The position numbers were made by a program, and so were the translations under genes. A DNA stretch of 64,000 nucleotides from Curtobacterium sp. MCBA15_012. Its GTDB lineage: Bacteria; Actinomycetota; Actinomycetes; Actinomycetales; Microbacteriaceae. Location of the stretch: positions 3,513,140 through 3,577,139 of the forward strand of contig NZ_CP126267.1 in the NCBI RefSeq assembly GCF_001864935.2, given 5' to 3'. The notes under the pieces are model-generated. The model saw nothing but the letters and a program-made list of their open reading frames with translations, ran no database searches and was not told where the DNA came from. Positions 19,846 to 28,294 of the stretch are shown here, one piece after another; position 1 is the stretch's first letter, and every line of letters starts with the position of its first letter.

Positions 19846-20486
19846 CCCTGGTCCGTCCCGGTGACGTCCGCGGAGGCGCTCCCGGCACCGTCCGCCGTGG
19901 GTCGGCGACGCTGCACGAGGCGGGTGACGAGCACCGCGGCGAGCGCGACGACGACGATCCCACCGAGGACCCACGGGGTGCTGCCGCCGTGCTGGTGCCC
20001 GGCGGTCGCGGCAACCGCGGTCGAGGTCGCTGCGGTCGGGGTCGGCTCGGCAGCGGGTGCCGCGGCGGACGCGGATGCGGACGGAGCGCCGGTGGGCAAG
20101 GGGGTGGTGGCCCCGGTGGACGTGAAGCGGTACTCGCCGGAGATCGGGTGCCCGTCGACGGAGACGCTCCGCCACTGCACCCGGTAGGTCCCGGGCGTCG
20201 CCAGGTCGACCGGCTTCGCGATGGTCGTCCCCGACACGCGGACCTCGCCCGAGGTGTGCTCGGCCCCGGCGGCGTCGGTCACGCTGATGACGATGCCGGT
20301 CTGCAGGCCGGACAACGGCTCCTCGGACAGCGTGAGCGTGACCACGTCGAGGTCGCCCGACACGGCTGCGTCCGCCGCGGGGTCCGACGACACGAGGACG
20401 TCGTGCGCCGACGCAGGACCGGCGAGGAGCACCACCGGCGCGAGCGCTGCGACGACGACGGTGGCGAGGAGGGCTCGGAGACGCAC
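19842..20486 (-). CDS. CopC-domain secreted, membrane-anchored protein
   Basis: 214 residues: signal peptide (1-27, cleavage after GPASA) exposes His as mature residue 1 (AHDVLVSSDPA), the Cu(II) ligand position of CopC. The immunoglobulin-like domain ends with the VDGHPISGEYRF motif. A Ser/Ala/Pro linker with GHQHGG and a C-terminal transmembrane helix with an RRR tail follow. Role: periplasm-face copper binding or delivery. No CopD or YcnI gene is adjacent; it is coupled to the Nudix gene. GTG start with GAAAGG upstream. Confidence 0.87.
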   Translation of the reverse strand: MRLRALLATVVVAALAPVVLLAGPASAHDVLVSSDPAADAAVSGDLDVVTLTLSEEPLSGLQTGIVISVTDAAGAEHTSGEVRVSGTTIAKPVDLATPGTYRVQWRSVSVDGHPISGEYRFTSTGATTPLPTGAPSASASAAAPAAEPTPTAATSTAVAATAGHQHGGSTPWVLGGIVVVALAAVLVTRLVQRRRPTADGAGSASADVTGTDQG

Positions 20487-20643
20487 GGGGGCCTTTCGTG
20501 GGGTGGCCCGGTCGGTCGCCGGGGCGGCTGGTGCCGACCGGCCCGAGCGTACCCGCGCAGGTCGGGACGCCCGCCCTGCCGCGACCGGCGCGACGCACGC
20601 CGCGCTGGACGGGTGGGTCGCGGACCGGGACGCGACCCGGCAC

Positions 20644-20687
20644 CGGACGGGAGGCGCGGGTCGGGCCCGCACCGCGCCTCCCGTCCG
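20644..20687. terminator. Palindrome family-1 copy 6
   Basis: 16-bp perfect outer arms CGGACGGGAGGCGCGG with an inner GGGCCC, 62 bases past the 3' end of the LamG gene on the minus strand. Confidence 0.7.
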
Positions 20688-20748
20688 CGACGCGTCGACC
20701 ACACCGCAGACCGGCACCGCCGTCGCGTCGGCGCCGGTCCGGCGCGCG

Positions 20749-21735
20749 TCAGCGCCCCGCGGTGGCGTGCGCGGCGACCTGCTGCGCGGTGAGCTCCGTC
20801 GAGTACACGGCGGCGTACCGCATCGAGCCGGTGAAGGCGAAGTTGGCGGGCGCCCCGGGCCACCCGCTGATCGTGTCGTACCCGATGCGGAAGTAACCCG
20901 TGTAGTTCTCGGCGACCTTGTAGGACGTGTTCGACGCGACCACGACCCCGTCGAGGTAGAGCCGCATCCCGTTCGTGGGCGACATCGTCGCGACCACGTG
21001 GTGCCACACGCCGTCGGTGACCGCCTTCGGCGAGGTGACCACCTGGGTGGCGCCGTTGTAGGCGCCGAACACGAGCTGGCCGGACGTGTTGACGTAGACC
21101 TGCCGGTCGTGCTGCCCCGACTGCATCACCTGGTTGCTGCCGAAGCCGATGAGCAGGCCGCCCGCCACGGTGGTGCGGAACCAGACCTCCTCGCTGAAGG
21201 TGGTCGGGTTGGCGTACGACCTCGGGGTCGAAACGAAGTTCGGCGCCGTCGTGGAGCCGTTCAGCGCGTACGAGCCGCCGGCGTCGCGCGGGCAGGCGTT
21301 CGGGTTCGGCGTCGTCGAGGTCATGCCGTTCTGGTACGTGCCGGCGGCACCCTTGCCGGACGAGTCCGCCGCGGTCCGCGTCCCCGAGGTCTCGTCGAGG
21401 TCGTACGCGAACAGCGCGTTCGCGGCGTCCCCGGCCACCGCGGCCGTGCACGTGAAGTACGGCGCCGTGGCGGCGGTGTTCGTGGAGTCCGTGACGGTGG
21501 CGCTGAACGCCGAGCGGGTCGGCGCGAAGTGGTTCACGAGCAGGACCGCGGCGAGCGCGGCGACGAGCAGGACCGCGACCACGCGGGGGTCCCGCAGGCG
21601 GCGGAACGGGACCGCAGCGAGCAGGCGGCGGAACGGGACCGCGCCGAGCAGGCGACGGCTGGCGGCCGACCGGGTCGGGGTGGAACGACGACGGCCGTGG
21701 ACCGGCTGCGCGGTGCTGAGCTGTCCGCGGTTCAC
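20749..21735 (-). CDS. LamG-domain surface protein with SipW-type signal
   Basis: 328 residues. A basic N-terminus with tandem RRLL-AVPF units leads into one transmembrane segment (about 50-68) and then SAFSATVTDSTNTA, nearly the same sequence that follows the helix in the TasA-like protein upstream. The rest is a concanavalin-like LamG/laminin G-3 domain (about 100-320; motifs TFSEEVWFRT, DGVWHHVVATM, LYLDGVVV, GSMRYAAVYS). Such domains bind glycans. The GTG start overlaps the signal peptidase stop (GTGA), so it is the last gene of that operon and a likely substrate of the peptidase. Confidence 0.82.
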   Translation of the reverse strand: MNRGQLSTAQPVHGRRRSTPTRSAASRRLLGAVPFRRLLAAVPFRRLRDPRVVAVLLVAALAAVLLVNHFAPTRSAFSATVTDSTNTAATAPYFTCTAAVAGDAANALFAYDLDETSGTRTAADSSGKGAAGTYQNGMTSTTPNPNACPRDAGGSYALNGSTTAPNFVSTPRSYANPTTFSEEVWFRTTVAGGLLIGFGSNQVMQSGQHDRQVYVNTSGQLVFGAYNGATQVVTSPKAVTDGVWHHVVATMSPTNGMRLYLDGVVVASNTSYKVAENYTGYFRIGYDTISGWPGAPANFAFTGSMRYAAVYSTELTAQQVAAHATAGR

Positions 21736-22616
21736 GAGGCACGCACCGGTTCGACGCGGCCGACGGCCAGGCAGGCGACCAGCGGGACGAGGCAGACGAG
21801 CACGAGGGCGACCCAACCGATCGGGTCGAGGTCGATGTTCGACGTCAGCTGGTACTGCCCGTTGTGGGTGAGCTCGTGGATGACGACGCGGCCGACCTCG
21901 CCGTCGACGAGGTGCACGGTGTTGCCGCCGTGGGCGTCGATGCGCACGGGGAACACGCCGGAGGACACCACGGTCGCCTCGACACCGTGCGGGGTGGAGG
22001 TGTTCGTGATGGTGGTCACGTTGACGAACGGCTTGAACAGGAACGCCGCGTACGCGCTCGTCAGGGCGGTGCCCGCGATCCGCAGGCAGCTGCGGGTGAC
22101 GCGGTCGGTGAACGCGCTCGTCAGGGTGAGGACGATGAGCGTGCCGATGAGCAGGACCGGGGCGGCGCGGAACAGCCAGCCGATGTACGGCACGAGCAGG
22201 ACCGGGGTGCCGATGACGTCGGCCTGGGTGAGCGTCCACGGGTCGGTCGCGCCGTTGATGTCACCGCGGGTGTGGAGTCCGCCGTCGGCGTCCTCCGCGA
22301 TGATGCGGTGCGTGTAGACGACGCCCGGGTTGGCGGTGGTCTCGAAGGAGACGACGTCGCCGACGTGCAGGGTCGTGACGTCGACCGGCAGGTCGAGCAC
22401 GAGCGTGCCGACCGGTGCGGCCTCGCCCATCGAGGGGGTCTCGACGACGAACCAGCGACCACCGGCGGAGAGGAACAGGACCGCGGCGCCGAGCAGGACG
22501 GCGGCGACGGCGGCGACCAGCCAGGCGAGGAGGACCTCGGAGCGGCTGGTCACGCGTCCGCGCAGGTGCAGCCGGTCGAGCGTGCCGGTCAGCGGGAGCG
22601 CTGCGATCTGGCTCAT
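21732..22616 (-). CDS. Signal peptidase I, SipW-like (archaeal/ER type)
   Basis: 294 residues with an N-terminal helix, the catalytic Ser in ETPSMGEAAPVGTLV near residue 62 and, instead of the Lys of ordinary type I enzymes, a YTHRII His motif near residue 101, as in SipW and ER signal peptidases. GDINGATDP follows. The C-terminal about 140 residues add further membrane segments and a beta-rich extracytoplasmic part, longer than Bacillus SipW. Sits between the TasA-like and LamG genes and probably matures both. Confidence 0.83.
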   Translation of the reverse strand: MSQIAALPLTGTLDRLHLRGRVTSRSEVLLAWLVAAVAAVLLGAAVLFLSAGGRWFVVETPSMGEAAPVGTLVLDLPVDVTTLHVGDVVSFETTANPGVVYTHRIIAEDADGGLHTRGDINGATDPWTLTQADVIGTPVLLVPYIGWLFRAAPVLLIGTLIVLTLTSAFTDRVTRSCLRIAGTALTSAYAAFLFKPFVNVTTITNTSTPHGVEATVVSSGVFPVRIDAHGGNTVHLVDGEVGRVVIHELTHNGQYQLTSNIDLDPIGWVALVLVCLVPLVACLAVGRVEPVRAS

Positions 22617-22670
22617 GTGGTGCTCCGGTCGGTGGTGGGCCTGCGGTGGGACGGTCGTGCGGTGGGACGG

Positions 22671-22710
22671 TGCTGCGTGGTGCTGTGCTGCTGTGCTGCG
22701 TGGTGCTGTG
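22671..22710. repeat. 17-bp direct repeat in the tasA-sipW gap
   Basis: TGCTGCGTGGTGCTGTG occurs exactly at 22671-22687 and 22694-22710. It is immediately beside the GC hairpin and is not coding in any convincing frame. Confidence 0.6.
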
Positions 22711-22712
22711 TG

Positions 22713-22752
22713 CGGCAGCGCCCGGCCGGAGGGGGGCGGTCGGGCGCTGCCG
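22713..22752 (-). terminator. GC hairpin between TasA-like and SipW-like genes
   Basis: CGGCAGCGCCCG and CGGGCGCTGCCG form a perfect 12-bp stem with a G-rich 16-base loop, 108 bases after the TasA-like gene and 97 before the SipW start. It could end most transcripts after the abundant structural gene and let a fraction run on to the peptidase and LamG genes. Confidence 0.6.
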
Positions 22753-22860
22753 GTGGTGGCTCCGGCCGTCTCGTGGGGGGACGGACGGCCGGTGCCGGTC
22801 CTGGGTGGGGTGGTGGGCCCCGTCGTCCGGTCCGGGACGGTGTCACCGGACCGGCCGGGA

Positions 22861-23511
22861 TCAGGCGGTGAAGGTCCAGGTCATCGGGACCGAGGCGGCG
22901 AGGCCCTGGTAGGTGTTGCCGGCCGAGGAGTCGAGCGTGACCGCGAAGTTGAACGGGACGGACGCGCCGGCGGCGGGGGCCTGCGGCATCGTGAAGGCGG
23001 TGGCGGCCGCGCCCTTGAAGCTGGCGAGGGTGCCGCTGAAGACGGTGGTCGAGCCCGAGGTGATGACGATGTTCATCTTGGCGCAGAGGTCCGTCGCGGT
23101 GCCGTTCTGGGCGCCGTTGGCCGACTGGGTGCAGGTGGCGCCGGGGGTCAGCGTGAAGGTCGCGGCGTTCGCGGTACCGGTGTTCTTGATCGAGATCGCG
23201 GTGTTGACGGTGTTGCCCGGCGTCATCGTCGTGCTGCCACCGAACTTGTTGATGGTCGAACAGGTCGCGGCGTTCGTGGAGACCGAGCCGCCGTCGGTGC
23301 TGAGGCACGTGACGTTGGCGCCGGCGTTCTGCTCCTGCATGACGAGCGTGCCCGAGGCGGCGGTGTTGCTGCTGTTCGTGATGCTGGCCGCGAACCCGGA
23401 GAGGGTGCCGGTGAGCGAGAGCGACAGCAGGACGGCCGCGAAGATGCCCGCGACCAGGGCCACGGGGGCGAAACGGATCCGCTTCAGGGCGGCGGTGCGG
23501 AGCTTGGACAC
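22861..23511 (-). CDS. TasA/CalY-like SipW-dependent surface protein
   Basis: 216 residues. A SipW-type signal (helix about 14-34, then SGFAASITNSSNTA) precedes a beta-rich domain of about 170 residues with four cysteines, VNTAISIKNTGTANA-type strands and the C-terminal ASVPMTWTFTA. This is the layout of TasA/camelysin-like proteins that form extracellular fibres in Bacillus biofilms; in Actinobacteria the role is not established. GTG start. Minus-strand promoter TTGTCA-18-TATCTT overlaps a 13-bp palindrome shared with the divergent MarR gene. Confidence 0.78.
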   Translation of the reverse strand: MSKLRTAALKRIRFAPVALVAGIFAAVLLSLSLTGTLSGFAASITNSSNTAASGTLVMQEQNAGANVTCLSTDGGSVSTNAATCSTINKFGGSTTMTPGNTVNTAISIKNTGTANAATFTLTPGATCTQSANGAQNGTATDLCAKMNIVITSGSTTVFSGTLASFKGAAATAFTMPQAPAAGASVPFNFAVTLDSSAGNTYQGLAASVPMTWTFTA

Positions 23512-23587
23512 GGTGTACCTCGTCGTTCGGTGGGTGTTCTCGGTGTGTGGACGAGCAAGGGGTTCGGGCCGACTTGCTTCACTAATC

Positions 23588-23616
23588 AAGATAGTCAACC
23601 GTTGACCAACTTGACA
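23588..23616. promoter_or_regulatory. Operator/promoter between TasA-like and MarR genes
   Basis: GTCAACCGTTGAC (23594-23606) is an odd-centred perfect palindrome. On the minus strand TTGTCA (23611-23616) and TATCTT (23588-23593) are 18 bases apart and frame it, so a bound repressor would block RNA polymerase. The divergent MarR protein is the obvious candidate. Confidence 0.7.
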
Positions 23617-23681
23617 ACTCGTACACTGTCCCCAGAGCGGGGGACGCCCGGGTACCCCGCCCGACGGAAGCAGGACGCACC

Positions 23682-24143
23682 GTGACACCCACTGCCGACG
23701 ACGACCTGATGGCCGCGTTCGCCGCGGTCGTCCGCGCGAACACGAGCCTGGTCGGCCAGCTCAGCGCGCGGGCGGGCATCCACGAGAACGCGCTCCGCGC
23801 CCTCGTGCTCATCAGCGACACCGGGTACAGCACCCCGACCGAGGTCGCCGGCTACCTCGGCTTGACCTCGGGCGCCGTGACGAACATGATCGACCGGATG
23901 AGCGCCGCCGACCTGCTCGAGCGCGCCCCGAACCCGAGCGACCGACGGGGCTCCCTGCTGCGGCTGCTGCCCGGCGGCGAGGCCGTGGTCGCCGACTACC
24001 GCGCGCGCTACGGCGCGATGCTGCGCGCCGTGGACGGCGCGCACGGCGGCGAGCTCCACCAGGTCCTGAACGCGCTGGCCGACGGCCTGTACGACCAGGC
24101 GGCCGACACGATGACGCACCCCGCGCAGACGGGGACCGCCTGA
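23682..24143 (+). CDS. MarR-family regulator of the surface-protein operon
   Basis: 153 residues with the MarR winged helix: TEVAGYLGLTSGAVTNMIDRM recognition region and the PSDRRGSLLRLLPGG wing. GTG start. Divergent from the TasA/SipW/LamG operon with a palindromic operator between, so local control of that operon plus self-regulation is the simplest reading. A family-1 palindrome begins at its stop codon. Confidence 0.85.
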   Translation: MTPTADDDLMAAFAAVVRANTSLVGQLSARAGIHENALRALVLISDTGYSTPTEVAGYLGLTSGAVTNMIDRMSAADLLERAPNPSDRRGSLLRLLPGGEAVVADYRARYGAMLRAVDGAHGGELHQVLNALADGLYDQAADTMTHPAQTGTA

Positions 24144-24187
24144 CGGACGGGAGGCCCGTGGAGCGCCCGCCACGCGCCTCCCGTCCG
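24144..24187. terminator. Palindrome family-1 copy 7
   Basis: CGGACGGGAGGC pairs with GCCTCCCGTCCG-type sequence; the inner stem CGTGG/CCACG continues it after one mismatch. It touches the MarR stop codon. No further copies were seen between here and 64 kb. Confidence 0.65.
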
Positions 24188-24273
24188 CCCCGCGGCAACG
24201 CCGCGAGCGCCCGTGGCGCGGTGTCGTGGCGGCCACGCTCCCGGAACCGCGCGCGACCTGCCATCATGCCGTC

Positions 24274-25251
24274 ATGGCACCGGAGTCCCCGGAGGCGGAC
24301 AGCCCCTCCTTCCGACGCTTCCACGTCGAGGCGATCAGTGAGGACCGCGGCGCCGAACTCGACCGGATCTACGGCACCGGGGGCGGCATCGACAGTGCCC
24401 TCGAGACGTTCCGGTACGTCGGCGCCGGCGACGCCGACGTGTCGATGCGCGGCGCCGAGGTCGAGGGGACCCGCAGCGGGCGGATGGAACCCCGCGCCGA
24501 CCACATCGTGTTCTGGGTCGCCGACGGCACCGCCTCGCTCGAGGACACCCGCGACGGCACCGTGCTCGAGGTCACGCCGGGGCACCCGCTCCTGCTCTCG
24601 GCATCCGTGGCGTACACGTTCACGGCGGACATCCGGAAGCTCACGATGGTCCACCTGTCCGACCGCGTGCTCCGCGCCGAGCTCGCCCGACGGCAGCGGT
24701 ACGTCCGCGGCCCGCTGCTCTTCGACCAGCAGCCCGACATCGAGGTCGCGCTCGGCCCGCTCCGCGCGATCATCCGCTCGCGCGCCGGCCAGGTCATGGA
24801 CGGGCGGCTCGACGAGGCGCAGCGTGCAGCCCTGAACCAGCAGATCGCCGCGGCCGTGATCGACGCCTTCCCCCTCGTCGAGGGCGCCGAACCCGAGCCC
24901 TCCACCGCCGCCGCCCGCGCCGCCGCCTGGATCCGGGACAACGCCGGGTCGCCGCTCGAGCTCCGCGACATCGCGAACGCCGTCGGACTCAGCGAACGCG
25001 GGCTGCAGAGCGCCATGCGTCGCACCTACGGGGAGTCGCCGATGGAGCGTCTGCGGGCCGAACGGCTCGAGGGGGCGCGGCGGGAGCTCGTCGCGGGCGG
25101 GGCGGGCACGACCGTCGCCGAGACCGCCCGCCGGTGGCACCTCACCCACCTCGGGCGCTTCGCCGGGGCGTACGCCGAGCGGTTCGGCGAGCCGCCGAGC
25201 GTCACGTTGCGGCGGGCTCGGGCGGGGGCGCGCGAGCGCGTCGAGCGCTGA
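24274..25251 (+). CDS. AraC-family transcriptional regulator
   Basis: 325 residues. The C-terminal about 100 residues contain the double helix-turn-helix: LELRDIANAVGLSERGLQSAM and then a second helix pair around WHLTHLGRFAGAYAERFGEPPS, the AraC signature end. The N-terminal part is a cupin-like sensor (FWVADGTASLEDTRDG). No divergent partner gives away the target. The ATG at 24274 is preferred to one 16 codons upstream, since the latter extends into a low-complexity Arg/Pro region. Confidence 0.85.
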   Translation: MAPESPEADSPSFRRFHVEAISEDRGAELDRIYGTGGGIDSALETFRYVGAGDADVSMRGAEVEGTRSGRMEPRADHIVFWVADGTASLEDTRDGTVLEVTPGHPLLLSASVAYTFTADIRKLTMVHLSDRVLRAELARRQRYVRGPLLFDQQPDIEVALGPLRAIIRSRAGQVMDGRLDEAQRAALNQQIAAAVIDAFPLVEGAEPEPSTAAARAAAWIRDNAGSPLELRDIANAVGLSERGLQSAMRRTYGESPMERLRAERLEGARRELVAGGAGTTVAETARRWHLTHLGRFAGAYAERFGEPPSVTLRRARAGARERVER

Positions 25252-25346
25252 GGATCCCGACAGCCATCCGCCGACCCCGGCACCCCGGTGCCAGGCTGAG
25301 ACCACGTGCGGCACCCGTCCGCACACCGCATCTCCCGGGGGTGGTC

Positions 25347-26318
25347 ATGACGAGGTGGTCCGACGGACTCCCGGCCGCCGCACACGCACGCGCTGCCCGG
25401 CAACGGGAGAGCGGCGTCGCCGGTTCGCTGCTCTCCGCCGCGGGTGCCGCCGCCGTCCGGTCGGTGGCCCTGCAACCCGTCGGCGAGGTGTTCGGCTCGG
25501 TGGTCGTGCAGCTGGGCTGGACCGGGGGCGGCTGCGGCATCTGGGCGCTCCCCGGCGCGGGCGTGTCGGGGTTCGGACCCGGCGGCGGGTACGCCCCGTG
25601 GACCTCACCCGTGGTGACGACCGGGGGCAGGGGTGGCCGGAACGCCGGCTTCGGCTCCTACGTTCAGGCGTTCTCACGCGCCTGGCACGGGGCTCGCGAC
25701 CGGATGGTCGCCGAGGCGACGATGCTCGCGGCCGACGGCGTCGTCGACGTCCGGATCGGTCGGGAGCGTCTCGACGGCCGGGTCTGGGAGTTCACCGCCC
25801 TCGGCACCGCGGTCCGCACCCTGGACCCGTCGGTCAGCCCGCCCGCACGCGCCGCCGGCCCCTGGACGGCCGGGTTCTCCGCCGAGCACACCGCCTCGCT
25901 CCTCCAGTCCGGGTACGTGCCGCGCGGCACGGCGCTCGGGCTGTCGGTGTCGACGAAGCACGAGGACCCGCTCCTGAAGCAGCAGCGTTCGGTGTGGACC
26001 GGCAACACCGAGGTCGACGGGCTGACCCAGCTGCTGCAGGTCGCCCGCGCCGACGCCCGGCTCCAGCTCTCCCGCCGTGTCGGCACCCTCGGGGCGACCG
26101 ACCTCGTGGTGACGGCGGCGTCCGTGCACGAGTTCGAGAACTCCTGCGGTGACGAGGTCGACCTGCACGCCGAGGCGGTGTTCGTCGGGACCGGGATCGC
26201 TCCGGGTCCGATGCACGCGTTCCGCGGCCGGTCCGCGACCGCCACCGCCCGCCGGGACGTGACGACCGTCATCCCGCTGCGCGATCCCGGTCCCGGACGC
26301 CCGGTGCGGCACCGCTGA
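25347..26318 (+). CDS. YbjQ-like tandem-domain protein (operon gene 1)
   Basis: 323 residues. Two YbjQ/UPF0145-like units are recognisable by the pattern A-x2-V-DVRI...EFTALGTAV (about 135-160) and ATDLVVTAA...EAVFVGTGI (about 250-290), preceded by QSGYVPRGTALG and VGEVFGSVVVQLGW. YbjQ domains form pentameric beta-barrels annotated as heavy-metal-binding, but the function is not proven. The first gene of three in a row; GGGGG upstream of ATG. More divergent than the next gene. Confidence 0.6.
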   Translation: MTRWSDGLPAAAHARAARQRESGVAGSLLSAAGAAAVRSVALQPVGEVFGSVVVQLGWTGGGCGIWALPGAGVSGFGPGGGYAPWTSPVVTTGGRGGRNAGFGSYVQAFSRAWHGARDRMVAEATMLAADGVVDVRIGRERLDGRVWEFTALGTAVRTLDPSVSPPARAAGPWTAGFSAEHTASLLQSGYVPRGTALGLSVSTKHEDPLLKQQRSVWTGNTEVDGLTQLLQVARADARLQLSRRVGTLGATDLVVTAASVHEFENSCGDEVDLHAEAVFVGTGIAPGPMHAFRGRSATATARRDVTTVIPLRDPGPGRPVRHR

Positions 26319-26397
26319 CCCGCCGTCGCACGGACCGGACCGACCCCGCTCCCGGCCACCGACCCGAACCGACCCACGAACCCGAGAGGCACGACCC

Positions 26398-27219
26398 ATG
26401 AGCACCCCCGACCTCGGCAGCGTCCCGCTCCCCGCCGACGCCACGGCCCGGCTCGCCGACGGCGCGGGACGACTGTTCACGTCGGACCTGTCGGTGAACG
26501 AGTTCCTGCTCGTGCGGCAGGCCGGCTTCCGCCCCGTCGGGCTCGTGCTCGGGTCGAGCGTGTACCACGTGGGCATCCAGACGGCCCGCTGGAGCCGGAA
26601 CATGGAGCTCGACAAGCTCAGTGAGGCGATGTACCACGCCCGTGAACTCGCGATGACGCGCATGGAGGCCGAGGCCGACCGCCTGGGCGCCGACGGCATC
26701 GTCGGCGTGCGGCTCGAGATCGAGTTCAAGGAGTACGGCAACGACCTCGCCGAGTTCACCGCCGTCGGCACCGCCGTCGTCGCCGACGCCGCACCGCCCA
26801 CGGGCACGTGGCGCAACACCAAGGGCCTGCCGTTCACCTCGGACCTGTCCGGGCAGGACTTCTGGACGCTGATCCAGGCCGGGTACGCGCCGCTCGGGCT
26901 CACGATGGGCACCTGCGTCTACCACATCGCCCACCGCGGCATGATGGCGTCGATGACGACCTTCGGGATGAACACCGAGATCCCGCAGTACACCGAGGCC
27001 CTCTACGACGCTCGGGAGCTCGCGATGGGCCGGATGCAGACCGAGGCCGAGCAACTGGACGCCGAGGGCATCGTCGGTGTGCAGCTCCTGTCGCTGCCGC
27101 ACCGGTGGGGCGGCCACACGACGGAGTTCTTCGCGATCGGGACCGCCGTGCGCTCCCTCCGCCCCGACCACGTCATCGCGACCCCGACCCTCGTCCTCCC
27201 GCTCACGGACGACCGGTGA
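26398..27219 (+). CDS. Tandem YbjQ-like heavy-metal-binding-domain protein (operon gene 2)
   Basis: 273 residues made of two clear repeats of about 125 residues. Each has LPFTSDLS or LFTSDLS, then QAGF/QAGYxPxGLxxGxxVYH, an ARELAM-RM-x-EA helix, the DGIVGV or EGIVGV strand and EFTAVGTAV/EFFAIGTAV. The internal duplication is obvious by eye. Begins 79 bases after gene 1 and overlaps gene 3 by four bases. Cytoplasmic; a metal-related role is family annotation only. Confidence 0.75.
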   Translation: MSTPDLGSVPLPADATARLADGAGRLFTSDLSVNEFLLVRQAGFRPVGLVLGSSVYHVGIQTARWSRNMELDKLSEAMYHARELAMTRMEAEADRLGADGIVGVRLEIEFKEYGNDLAEFTAVGTAVVADAAPPTGTWRNTKGLPFTSDLSGQDFWTLIQAGYAPLGLTMGTCVYHIAHRGMMASMTTFGMNTEIPQYTEALYDARELAMGRMQTEAEQLDAEGIVGVQLLSLPHRWGGHTTEFFAIGTAVRSLRPDHVIATPTLVLPLTDDR

Positions 27220-28058
27220 CCGCTCCCTCGGCACACGTCGGCCTCGACGCCGGCACCGACCCGCAGGAGCTGCTCGACGGCCTCGCCAACGCCGCCGCGG
27301 CCGCCCTCCCCGCATCGGTCGTCGACCGCGTGCTCGACGTCGAGCGTGCGCGCACCCTGGCCGACCGCCTGGCCGGACGGCCGGGCGCCGTCCGCAGCGT
27401 CCGACTCGCGGGCGCGAGCGAGACGCTCACGGTCCGCCGCGACGGTGGGGGACTCGCCACCGAGGCAGCCCGGGTCTCCGGCGGCGTGACCATAGCACGG
27501 GAGCGGCCGGCGCTCGGTGCGTGGCTGCAGCGCTTCGTCGGTGAGGTCGCGGCCGTCGCCGCCGACGCGGCGGGTGACACGGCGGCGGCCGCCGCGGCGC
27601 TCGGGAGGCTCGGCATCCGCACCGTCGACGCGTTCCGTGTCACGGACGGTGACGTGCACCGCGGTCTGGTCGCGCTGACCGCGGAAGCTGCCACGCGCCT
27701 CCCGGCCGGCGAGGCGGCCACCGTCGGCCGCATCGCGGAGCTGCTCGTCGACGCGCTGGCGCGCCTCGACGGCGCCACCGGTGAACCGGTGGTCGTCGTC
27801 ACGCGCACCGCCACGACCTACCTGCCGGACACGCTCCGTTCCTACTGCGCGCTCCCCGCGGACTGGGCTGCGACCCACCGGCTGTCCGACGGCTCCACAC
27901 CGCTCGGAGCGCTGCGACGGCAGCTCGACGCCCTCGAGACCGCAGCACGGGGGATGCGCGACGCGGCCGTGGAGCGTGACGCCGCGGCGGTCGTCGTGAA
28001 CGGACGGTTCCTGGACGACCGGTTCCGCGCGGTGGACCCGGGACTCGAGCTGCGCTGA
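27216..28058 (+). CDS. Hypothetical protein (operon gene 3)
   Basis: 280 residues, mostly helical and alanine-rich, no signal peptide or membrane segment. The GTG start overlaps the stop of gene 2 (GTGA), so the two are translationally coupled. A small beta section around RSVRLAGASETLTVRRDGGG and a helical C-terminus are the only features I can describe. I do not recognise the family; coupling implies it works with the YbjQ-like proteins. Confidence 0.6.
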   Translation: MTAPSAHVGLDAGTDPQELLDGLANAAAAALPASVVDRVLDVERARTLADRLAGRPGAVRSVRLAGASETLTVRRDGGGLATEAARVSGGVTIARERPALGAWLQRFVGEVAAVAADAAGDTAAAAAALGRLGIRTVDAFRVTDGDVHRGLVALTAEAATRLPAGEAATVGRIAELLVDALARLDGATGEPVVVVTRTATTYLPDTLRSYCALPADWAATHRLSDGSTPLGALRRQLDALETAARGMRDAAVERDAAAVVVNGRFLDDRFRAVDPGLELR

Positions 28059-28294
28059 GCCGGGCGCTCCGCCCGGCTCCGTGACCGGTGCCGGAGCGGA
28101 GCGACCGTCAGCCCGCGGCGGCTCGGCGACGGGCCGGTTCGCGCGCAGCGGGGGACAGGGACACTGCCGAGATCGTCCCTGTCTGGAGGAACGCCCCGGG
28201 TCGTCGGCGGGCCCGTGACGATCGTCGTTCCTGCGTCGTCACCTCCGTGGCCGCCGCCGATCCCGGACCACTCCGCGGACGGCCCGACGACGGA

